DNA of 26,644 nucleotides, taken from positions 1 through 26,644 of the IMG/VR virus record IMGVR_UViG_3300022214_000015, one strand, 5' to 3'. The DNA comes from a virus. Below, piece after piece: positions 17,141 to 23,294 of the stretch (position 1 is the first letter of the stretch; the number at the start of each line of letters is the position of its first letter). Made by a program: the position numbers and the translations under genes. Below the pieces are notes generated by a model. The model made no database searches and was not told the DNA's origin. It worked only from the letters and a program-made list of their open reading frames with translations.

Positions 17141-20100
17141 ATGGCTACCAGCGACGAAGAACTGCTGCGCATCCAGAACGAGTTGCGCGCACAATCCGAG
17201 GGAACTAAGCAGCCCATCCGTCCGACAAACGCGGGTGGCAAGAAGCGTTCCCAGGTTGAGGACTTCATCCGAAAGGAAGAAGCCAAGCTGATTGACCCCA
17301 AGCCCCGTATTGGCGCAGTCAGAAAGGGGCAGGAGTTTTCTCAGAAGCAGGCGTTGCGTGGGTTGCAAAAGATTGAGAACGCGATCAATCATATCGAAGG
17401 GGTTACGGCTGGAATTATCCAGTACGAGCGTGCGAAGGTTGAGGAAGCAGCGGCGCAGGCCGACAAGGAAGGGCAGACGTTCATAGGGCACGCCATCACC
17501 AATCCGCAAAAACCAGACCCAATCGGAATCGCTAAGGCTGCTATTGGCGGATGGAAGGACAAGACGAAGTATTCAGAGGCGATGCAGGGGATGAAGGGGG
17601 TTGTCCCCCCAATACCCATTCCTGGCAGAACACCGCTAATGATGACGTATGAAGTTGGAAAGCCCCTTGATCTTCTCGCCCCAACATCTATGTCGCTCCC
17701 CATTAACATCCCGGCGAGGGTCGCCACCAAGTTCGCTGTCGGCGAGGTTTCCGCGTTGTTCAAGGGTGCCGATGAAATAGCGGGGCTTACCCGGCCAACG
17801 AGGGAAACGGCAGAGTTCTTGAAGGAAGCTGGTAGCCGTATTGGCGAGGCGTTCAATCAGGCATACCACTTGAAGAAGATGGGAGTGCCGGGGTTTGCCA
17901 AACTCAAGAGAGAGCACGCCGGGGAACTACATGCTATCGCTAACATCCCGCAGTCCGAGTACACCAAGCGTGCCGTTGAACTCGTACCCGACCCGAAGCG
18001 CATGGAGCATATCTATGTGACTGTAGATCAGGCTCCGGTACGCAGGATCGCCAACCCACAGAAGGTCATCAAGAAGTACAAGTCAAGCATTGACGACCTT
18101 ACCAATCGCCACGCCAGGCTTAAGAAGAAGGCCGAGTTGATAGAGGCCAAGATTTCCGCTGTTGAGAGCAGCCCAGATATTCTCAGCGCGATTGAAGCCG
18201 CGAAGGGCAGAGAGAGAGCGAAGGCGTACTCTAAGATAGAGAAGAACATCGACCGCTTTGCTGCGAAAGAGGTTGATCTTCGCGCTAAGATTCCGGGGCT
18301 GAAGGCCGCGCATGAGGAGGCCACTAACGCTCTCCACGCCAGCACGACCAATACGCTTCGTGGCAACAAGTGGAACATCCGCCCGAACAAGGAGATTATC
18401 GACACCGCCACAAAGAAGGAGCGCGCCCGTGCTGCGGTCGGTGCGAACCAGAAGGCGTTTAACCGGGCTGCGGCTGACGCTGCGAAGGAAGGCAAGGCGG
18501 CGGCAAGACTTCTGACAAAGGACTTCAAGACCCGCGAGGAAGCAATCCTCGACCGTGAAGTGAAGCGGCTTCATCGTGACTCCATTCGCATCCAGCGCGA
18601 GATTTCTGCCATCGAACTGAAGCAGCAGAGCATTGCTGAAAACATCGCGCTCGTAACGCACATGGATGAGATGGTAAAGACGGGCGAGTACGCCAAGAAC
18701 GAAGCGGCATTTCGGGATGCGTTCAATGCGCTCTCCCCCAACGAGAAGGAAGCCGCCGACCTGCTCAAGACATACAAGGACATCCAGCAGGCAAAGAAAC
18801 TTGAGGAAGGGTTCATATCCGCTGAGAAGGCGCTTGGTGTGGAGCAGCGGCAAGGGCACGAATACTGGCCGCGTCACGCCAACACCAAAGATGAGGCGCT
18901 GGCCGGGATCAATCGGGCCATTGAGGAACAGGGTCCGGTGAAGTGGTTGGTTGACAAGAAGGCCGAACTGGAGGCCATGCCGCGCAACGAGTTCATGGCG
19001 ATGGTTCAAAAGGCCGGGCGCAAGTTGATGGGGAAGCCTGGGTTTACTCGCAAGCGCACCATCGGGGCGACACTCGATGAGATGGGTGAGGCTCGCGCCA
19101 TGTTTGACATGGACCTGCCCGCTGTGCTGGAAGCGGAGAATATATCCATTGCCCGGACGAAGGCGGACAAGATGCTGATAACGAAGGCGCATCAGTATCT
19201 CAATGAACTTGGTATCCCGAGGATGGTGGAGCAGCCACTTCTGGACAGCGGGTCGTGGGTTCAATACCCGAAGTACATGCAGGAAATGGGATGGGTTCCG
19301 AAGGATGTAATGATACCGAAGGAAATCGCCAACGAACTGTTCCCCATGATGGGGCGCATGATTAGCGCGGGGGACGGTGCCGGGCTGGAGTTTATCTGGA
19401 ACATGGTGGACCGGGCAACCGGGCTGTACCGAAACTGGAACCTGTTTGTTGCGCCGGAATACTTCGTCCGAAACGTGGTTGGCAACTACCTGAACAACTA
19501 CGCAGTACACGGCATGGGGGCGAGTTCCTTTCAGGACTATGTAATCGCGGCCAGATATAACGCAAAACAGATGGCAACGCAGAGCGAGAAGCTGCGCGCA
19601 TCCGGATGGACCCCATTGTCCGAAACCGAGTTGATGCCCAACTCGCTAACCCCGATGCCCAATATGACCGAGGCCGAGTTCATGCGGTGGGCTGAGAAGC
19701 AGCGCATCATCAATGCAGGCCAGACATCAGAAGCGGCGATTGACTTCCGTGGATACGGCGGAAGTAGAAAGAAGTCCGGGTTCTTCAACTGGCTCAATGA
19801 GGAAAATAAACTCATCAGTACGGGCCATGATGTGCAGCGCATCACTGAAAACGACGCCCGACTCGCGGCTTACTTCTACCAGGTGCGGCGCGGAAAGACC
19901 CCGGATCAGGCGGTAGAGGGCGTACTCAAGTCCCTTTTTGACTACCAACTCGGGCTGACTAACTTCGAGCGCAAGTGGGTTCGCAAGTTCTTCCCGTTCT
20001 ATTCGTGGCCGCGCTTCAACATACCACTGCAACTGGAGATGTTGTCGCAGTACCCGAGCCGGTATCTTGACATGGCGCGTGCGGCGCGGGCGTGGGAGAC

Positions 20101-20746
20101 AACGCAGGGTGGACCTGAGCCGAACGAGGCTTACTTCCCCGACTACATAAAGGACTCTCTGCACATGCGTGTTCACTACGATGAGCAGACCAAGACGTAC
20201 TATGTACTCAAGGGAAAGAACTGGGTTCCTGCGGCAGACCTTGAACTTGTATTCAATCCCAAGCAGTGGCCCAAAGAGATTCTTAATCAGTTCACTCCGA
20301 TTATCGGGACTCCCATTGACATAGGGACAAACACCGATTCATTCCGTTCCACCCCCGGAAAGCATGTCCCGCTTGAGAAGTTCCCCGGTGAGCGCGAGAA
20401 GATACTTGGAGTTGACGTTCCCAAGAGAACAACGGGCGCATTGCTTCACGAGGCTCGCATCGTCCGTATCATTGACAACATAATCACCGAGCTTCAGGCC
20501 GAGACTCCGATGGTATCCAATATTGAACGGGCCGCCATGAGGACTGTTGTTGGTAAGGCGCATCCTGTGAAGATGGAGGATGCGGAGCGTTGGTCAAGGT
20601 ACAGCAGCGAGATGTATATAAAATTCCTTGAGCGAGAGCGCAACAAGGCCAGCAATAAGGGCGATACGGCCAACGTTAAGGTTCTGGATAGGCTTATCAA
20701 GGAAGAAGTGCGCAAGCGCGATGAGGCTCTTGCGGGTGAACAGTAA
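17141..20746 (+). CDS. Giant putative ejection protein, 1201 residues
   Basis: The 1201-residue protein begins at an ATG directly after the previous stop (TAAATG). Residues about 1-100 are charged and helical. A hydrophobic stretch lies at about 150-205 (PIPIPGRTPLMM, then PARVATKFAVGEV). Residues about 300-600 are a Lys/Glu/Ala-rich coiled coil. The C-terminal third contains motifs seen in large phage internal or polyvalent proteins (EYFVRNVVGNYLNNY near 773, FERKWVRKFFPFYSW near 941). The size, the position after two smaller helical proteins and the lack of a signal peptide fit a gp16-like ejection protein that crosses the inner membrane with the DNA. Unlike T7 gp16 I see no lytic transglycosylase motif at the N-terminus. 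It has no obvious catalytic domain. Confidence 0.6.
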   Translation: MATSDEELLRIQNELRAQSEGTKQPIRPTNAGGKKRSQVEDFIRKEEAKLIDPKPRIGAVRKGQEFSQKQALRGLQKIENAINHIEGVTAGIIQYERAKVEEAAAQADKEGQTFIGHAITNPQKPDPIGIAKAAIGGWKDKTKYSEAMQGMKGVVPPIPIPGRTPLMMTYEVGKPLDLLAPTSMSLPINIPARVATKFAVGEVSALFKGADEIAGLTRPTRETAEFLKEAGSRIGEAFNQAYHLKKMGVPGFAKLKREHAGELHAIANIPQSEYTKRAVELVPDPKRMEHIYVTVDQAPVRRIANPQKVIKKYKSSIDDLTNRHARLKKKAELIEAKISAVESSPDILSAIEAAKGRERAKAYSKIEKNIDRFAAKEVDLRAKIPGLKAAHEEATNALHASTTNTLRGNKWNIRPNKEIIDTATKKERARAAVGANQKAFNRAAADAAKEGKAAARLLTKDFKTREEAILDREVKRLHRDSIRIQREISAIELKQQSIAENIALVTHMDEMVKTGEYAKNEAAFRDAFNALSPNEKEAADLLKTYKDIQQAKKLEEGFISAEKALGVEQRQGHEYWPRHANTKDEALAGINRAIEEQGPVKWLVDKKAELEAMPRNEFMAMVQKAGRKLMGKPGFTRKRTIGATLDEMGEARAMFDMDLPAVLEAENISIARTKADKMLITKAHQYLNELGIPRMVEQPLLDSGSWVQYPKYMQEMGWVPKDVMIPKEIANELFPMMGRMISAGDGAGLEFIWNMVDRATGLYRNWNLFVAPEYFVRNVVGNYLNNYAVHGMGASSFQDYVIAARYNAKQMATQSEKLRASGWTPLSETELMPNSLTPMPNMTEAEFMRWAEKQRIINAGQTSEAAIDFRGYGGSRKKSGFFNWLNEENKLISTGHDVQRITENDARLAAYFYQVRRGKTPDQAVEGVLKSLFDYQLGLTNFERKWVRKFFPFYSWPRFNIPLQLEMLSQYPSRYLDMARAARAWETTQGGPEPNEAYFPDYIKDSLHMRVHYDEQTKTYYVLKGKNWVPAADLELVFNPKQWPKEILNQFTPIIGTPIDIGTNTDSFRSTPGKHVPLEKFPGEREKILGVDVPKRTTGALLHEARIVRIIDNIITELQAETPMVSNIERAAMRTVVGKAHPVKMEDAERWSRYSSEMYIKFLERERNKASNKGDTANVKVLDRLIKEEVRKRDEALAGEQ

Positions 20747-20770
20747 CCCCTCCCCGGCGGAAAGGCATCT

Positions 20771-21064
20771 ATGGGTGGCATAAAGTCAGACGGCAACGGA
20801 GGTTACTGGATTTCGAAGGGGATGATGGGATTCTTTGCCATCGTCGTCACTGTTCTGCTATTCTTCGCCGGAAACGGGATAGCCGAGTACAACCGCGACT
20901 ACGATAACCTTGTCGCTGCCGAGAAGGAGCACGACGCCAGGCTCGCCAAGCTGGAGACAGCGGTTGTCAACATCCAGAACAACCGCGAGGACATCAAGGA
21001 AATCCGACAGGACATGAAGGATATGAACAAGAAACTCGACAGCATTGCACAGATCAGGCGGTGA
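20771..21064 (+). CDS. Membrane-anchored coiled-coil protein of the lysis cassette (i-spanin-like topology)
   Basis: This 97-residue protein has a short positively charged N-terminus, one transmembrane segment at about residues 18-38 (GFFAIVVTVLLFFAG) and a charged coiled-coil tail from about 42 to 97 (repeated E/K/D with heptad Leu, Ile and Met, such as KEIRQDMKDMNKKLD). The basic N-terminus favours N-in, C-out topology, the layout of inner-membrane spanins. The alternative is a holin-accessory protein of XhlA type, but XhlA has its coiled coil before the membrane segment. It opens the lysis cassette, 4 bases ahead of the holin candidate. I saw no o-spanin-type lipoprotein partner, so a spanin role is unproven. 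Confidence 0.6.
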   Translation: MGGIKSDGNGGYWISKGMMGFFAIVVTVLLFFAGNGIAEYNRDYDNLVAAEKEHDARLAKLETAVVNIQNNREDIKEIRQDMKDMNKKLDSIAQIRR

Positions 21065-21068
21065 AACG

Positions 21069-21263
21069 ATGAAGCATAAGGACCGGATTGAACTCATGTT
21101 CGCAGTGACGCTGTGCGGGACGCTGCTGGTTGGGACTGTTGCCATCCCTTTTCTGATGTTCACCGGCCACAACGTAGCCAAAGAGGTTTCCATCGCGCTC
21201 ATCAGCCAGTGGGCGGTGGTGGCTGGTCTGATGTGGAAGTCGCTTGGCGGGAGGGAGCCGTGA
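21069..21263 (+). CDS. Putative holin, two membrane segments
   Basis: The 64-residue protein starts at ATG 21069, a better start than the in-frame upstream codon at 21045 that lies inside the preceding gene. It has a basic N-terminus (MKHKDRIE), a first hydrophobic segment at about 10-31 (FAVTLCGTLLVGTVAIPFLMF), a short polar turn (TGHNVAKE), a second segment at about 40-57 (IALISQWAVVAGLMW) and a short charged tail. Two membrane segments in fewer than 70 residues, directly before an endolysin, are typical of a class II holin, which forms inner-membrane lesions to release the endolysin. Its stop overlaps the endolysin start as GTGA. The function is inferred from topology and position. Confidence 0.6.
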   Translation: MKHKDRIELMFAVTLCGTLLVGTVAIPFLMFTGHNVAKEVSIALISQWAVVAGLMWKSLGGREP

Positions 21264-21697
21264 GCCTGGATTCCAAGCAGTTCGCGGACCTGATCGAACG
21301 GGTGCTCGGCGGATTCGGGAAGGAACTCAACTCGCCCGTGGCGGTCAAGCTGCTGCTCGGGACCGCCGCCCATGAGAGCCGCTTCGGGACGTACTTGAAG
21401 CAAATCCGCGGCCCGGCCATCGGCATATTCCAGATGGAGCCGGATACCTTCCGCTGGCTGCAAGACACTTATCAAGACACATATGTTTATCTCAAGGGGC
21501 GGGAGCCGGAGGAGATGGAGTGGGATTTGCGGCTTGCGATTCTCGCGGCCCGCTTGCGATACTGGATCGTGCCCAAGCCGTTGCCCCACGATGACGTACA
21601 AAGTATTGCGGGGTACTGGAAGCGGTGGTATAACACATCTGCCGGGGCGGGTACCGAGGAGCAGTTCATCGACGCCTATGAGAAGTACGTTAGTTAA
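21260..21697 (+). CDS. Endolysin, lysozyme-fold (SLT-like) muramidase or transglycosylase
   Basis: This 145-residue protein starts at GTG 21260, overlapping the holin stop. The lysozyme-like signature is clear: A-A-H-E39-S-R-F-G, with E39 as the likely catalytic acid, followed after a dozen residues by G55-I-F-Q-M-E-P61, as in SLT-type transglycosylases and related phage endolysins. The rest is helical and ends with a YWKRWYNTSAGAGT segment. There is no signal peptide or membrane segment, so release to the periplasm should depend on a holin. Upstream in-frame starts would extend into the holin gene and are less likely. It cleaves the glycan strands of peptidoglycan in the third step of the cassette. 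Confidence 0.8.
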   Translation: MSLDSKQFADLIERVLGGFGKELNSPVAVKLLLGTAAHESRFGTYLKQIRGPAIGIFQMEPDTFRWLQDTYQDTYVYLKGREPEEMEWDLRLAILAARLRYWIVPKPLPHDDVQSIAGYWKRWYNTSAGAGTEEQFIDAYEKYVS

Positions 21698-21712
21698 CAA
21701 GGAGGACAAGCG

Positions 21713-21883
21713 ATGAAATGGTATACGAAGTCAATCACGGTGCTCGGCGTGGTTATCACGGCGCTCTCGGCCATCCTCGCCTTCATGCAGACCATCACCC
21801 CGGAGATTGCCAAGACGATGGAAGTCGTCGGCGCGTCCATCGTGGCGCTCGGCATCCGCAAGAAGTTGGAAGCCCCCAAGTGA
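21713..21883 (+). CDS. Small membrane protein of the lysis cassette
   Basis: This 56-residue protein is short and easily missed. It starts at an ATG with AAGGAGG at about 21699-21705, and its stop overlaps the next gene's start as GTGA. A basic N-terminus (MKWYTK) precedes a hydrophobic segment at about residues 7-25 (ITVLGVVITALSAILAFM). A short polar turn and a second, weaker hydrophobic stretch at about 36-46 (VVGASIVALGI) follow, with a basic tail (RKKLEAPK). Holin, antiholin or pinholin-like roles are all possible given its place between the endolysin and the outer-membrane phospholipase. The sequence alone does not separate them. Confidence 0.68.
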   Translation: MKWYTKSITVLGVVITALSAILAFMQTITPEIAKTMEVVGASIVALGIRKKLEAPK

Positions 21884-22719
21884 GACGGCTCAACTGGACG
21901 GCGCTCATCCTGATCCTGGTGGCACTGGCCGTCGCCGGGATCGCCTCGGTCAAATGCGCGAAGGCCGACCCGGTGGGGCCAAGGGAGCCGTCCCCCCTGC
22001 GCTTCCGGCAGTTCAAGCCCGCCTACATCGCCACCGACTACTCGACCTCCGAGGACTGGCGCAAGGACTACACGCCCTACCTCAAGGCTCAGGCGTCGAT
22101 GGCTATGAGCATCCTGCGCTCGCCTGTGGGCCTCGGACCTGCCTCGCTGGACCCGGAGTTGGCCTTCTCATGGAAAGCCAATCTGTGGCCAATTGGGGCG
22201 CCTTCTAGCCCCATTCAGGAGAATATCTACATGCCCGAAGCGTTCATCCGGTTCAACGAGGACGAATCGGGCTGGTGGCGGGGTGCCCGGGCGGGATGGA
22301 TGCACGCTTCCAGCGGCACCGATACCATGAGCGCGTCCATCGACCGGGTACTGGTGGAGTCCAAGTTCGGGGCGGAGATGCTGCTGAACGACCAGTATTT
22401 CCTCTACCTGACCGGGTACGTCCGGGGCTGGTGGGTCGCCGGGGTGGGCAGCGAGACAGCGGACATCGTGGACTACATCAACTTTGCCCGCTTGCGTGAC
22501 TTCGGCGGCGAGGTTATGCTTACCCTCGAAGTGCCGGACGTAATCCGCGTGGTGGGCGAGTTCGGGCTGTCCTATCAGCACTATGAGGTATACATCCCGC
22601 TGGCCGATGCGTATGATATTGACCTGTTCGGGCAGCTATGGAACGGGAACGCGAACGGGATTAACAACTACCAGGATCGCGCCACCAGCGGCGGCGTGGG
22701 CTTGGCGTTGGTTCGATGA
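21880..22719 (+). CDS. Outer-membrane phospholipase A (OMPLA/PldA)-like protein
   Basis: This 279-residue protein starts at GTG 21880. PldA in E. coli hydrolyses phospholipids in the outer membrane through a 12-strand beta-barrel. Here residues 1-29 look like a Sec signal (RR, then LILILVALAVAG, with likely cleavage after A-K-A29). The PldA-type block SSP(109-111)...E114-N-x-Y117-x-P119-E-x-F122 is followed by W140-M-H142-A-S144-S-G146, matching the H-D-S-N-G active-site motif of E. coli PldA, and by S151-A-S-I-D155-R156, matching the PldA S-R-S-W-N-R segment. His142 and Ser144 would be the catalytic pair, and the third triad position reads Asp rather than Asn. The rest alternates as beta strands with aromatic girdles. 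It is the last gene of the lysis cassette, so outer-membrane disruption at lysis is the likely role. The C-terminus ends V-R, not the aromatic residue usual for BAM substrates. Confidence 0.75.
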   Translation: MRRLNWTALILILVALAVAGIASVKCAKADPVGPREPSPLRFRQFKPAYIATDYSTSEDWRKDYTPYLKAQASMAMSILRSPVGLGPASLDPELAFSWKANLWPIGAPSSPIQENIYMPEAFIRFNEDESGWWRGARAGWMHASSGTDTMSASIDRVLVESKFGAEMLLNDQYFLYLTGYVRGWWVAGVGSETADIVDYINFARLRDFGGEVMLTLEVPDVIRVVGEFGLSYQHYEVYIPLADAYDIDLFGQLWNGNANGINNYQDRATSGGVGLALVR

Positions 22720-22747
22720 TTGCGGCGACGGTCGGGTGCCCTATAAG
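22720..22747 (+). promoter_or_regulatory. Weak sigma70-type promoter candidate after the lysis cassette
   Basis: TTGCGG at 22720-22725 and TATAAG at 22742-22747 are separated by 16 bases. The -10 box is one base off consensus and the -35 box keeps only the TTG core. It overlaps hairpin sequence, so it may be coincidental. If real it would drive the two genes at 22950-24295. Confidence 0.2.
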
Positions 22748-22772
22748 GGCGGGCCGGTAGCGTATCGCCGCA
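22721..22772 (+). other. Nested inverted repeats directly after the phospholipase gene
   Basis: An 8-bp perfect inverted repeat (22721-22728 with 22765-22772) encloses a 5-bp hairpin with a 3-base loop (22738-22742 with 22746-22750). It is GC-rich and begins 2 bases after the phospholipase stop. With no T-tract it is not a canonical terminator, but it may stop or stabilise the lysis transcript. Confidence 0.4.
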
Positions 22773-22782
22773 CAACCGCCGA

Positions 22783-22808
22783 GTGCGTGCTTCTCCTTTC
22801 ACACGCAC
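22783..22808 (+). other. Hairpin in the intergenic region
   Basis: A 7-bp perfect stem (22783-22789 with 22802-22808) closes a 12-base pyrimidine-rich loop containing TTCTCCTTT. That loop is complementary to a Shine-Dalgarno-type sequence (AAAGGAGAA), and AAAGGAGAA occurs at 22938-22946 immediately before the next start codon. Pairing of the two could regulate that gene. This is inference from base matching. Confidence 0.35.
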
Positions 22809-22882
22809 CTCCACCCTGTGGTCCTGCGGGGTAGGCGTCTGGAGCCGGAGCAAAGGTTAGCCGGTCGGCATCCATGCAGTAA

Positions 22883-22919
22883 TGAGGTACTAACCACGGA
22901 AAGGGGGGATAGTACCTCA
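22883..22919 (+). promoter_or_regulatory. Perfect 10-bp inverted repeat with a G-rich loop
   Basis: TGAGGTACTA (22883-22892) and TAGTACCTCA (22910-22919) are exact reverse complements around a 17-base loop that contains six consecutive G bases (22903-22908). It lies 30 bases upstream of the HExxH gene start. The 5' arm overlaps CTAACC (22890-22895), which can alternatively pair with GGTTAG at 22855-22860, so two mutually exclusive folds are possible. It could be an operator for a dimeric protein or an RNA switch. Nothing else in the window repeats it. Confidence 0.5.
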
Positions 22920-22939
22920 GAAATGCCGCATTATCTGAA

Positions 22940-22945
22940 AGGAGA
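22940..22945 (+). promoter_or_regulatory. Ribosome-binding site that sets the start at 22950
   Basis: AGGAGA sits 4 bases before ATG 22950. In-frame upstream starts (GTG 22818, ATG 22923) lack a comparable motif, so 22950 is preferred. The motif can pair with the pyrimidine loop at 22790-22801. Confidence 0.55.
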
Positions 22946-22949
22946 ACGG

Positions 22950-23294
22950 ATGGCGAAGCGAAAGATCAAGATACCCGAGGGGACACGGCAGCGGGTCACG
23001 GATTTCGCGGGGAAGATGTGGCTGACGCTGCGCCTACCGCTGGACTTCAACCAGCGCGTCGGACCCCTCAAGGCCAACGAACTCGGCTGCGTGGACTACG
23101 AACGGAACTACATCATGTTCCGGTCCATCAACGACGACACCGACATCATCACCATCATCCACGAACTCGCCCACATTGCCTTCCCGAACGCCACCGAGGA
23201 CGACATCCAGCGCGGGGACTCCATCTTCAAGGACGCGCTTGAATCCTACGGCGTGGACCTGATGCCGCTGCTGAAAGGATACCGCAAGCCATGA
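22950..23294 (+). CDS. Small HExxH metalloprotease-like protein
   Basis: This 114-residue protein carries I-I-H71-E72-L-A-H75-I, the zinc-metalloprotease HExxH motif, in a helix after a short beta region (CVDYERNYIMFR). The following stretch (PNATEDDIQRGDSIFKDALESYG) may supply a third ligand from an acidic residue, as in gluzincins, but this is not clear. Proteins of this size with HExxH occur in phages, often of unknown target (ImmA/IrrE-like or SprT-like comparisons come to mind, but neither is well supported). Its stop overlaps the phosphoesterase start as ATGA, so the two are translationally coupled. It has no signal peptide and is probably cytoplasmic. Regulation may involve the hairpins upstream. 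Confidence 0.7.
   Translation: MAKRKIKIPEGTRQRVTDFAGKMWLTLRLPLDFNQRVGPLKANELGCVDYERNYIMFRSINDDTDIITIIHELAHIAFPNATEDDIQRGDSIFKDALESYGVDLMPLLKGYRKP

Noticed and set aside
18083-19510. 475-residue open frame on the - strand, opposite the giant ejection protein
   Set aside because: It is antisense to a strongly supported long gene, has no ribosome-binding site or domain, and looks like a by-product of codon bias (many His, Arg and Leu residues).
21718-21879. N-terminal extension of the OMPLA-like gene to ATG 21718
   Set aside because: The extension would run through the small membrane-protein gene in another frame and would bury the signal peptide. GTG 21880 gives a proper signal sequence and a stop/start overlap.
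22818-22949. Longer start for the HExxH protein (GTG 22818 or ATG 22923)
   Set aside because: Only ATG 22950 has a good ribosome-binding site. The upstream stretch contains strong hairpins and low-similarity sequence.
22700-22950. Possible tRNA in the long intergenic region
   Set aside because: A GGTTCGA-like string at 22709 belongs to the end of the phospholipase gene, and no acceptor, anticodon and T-arm set could be assembled.
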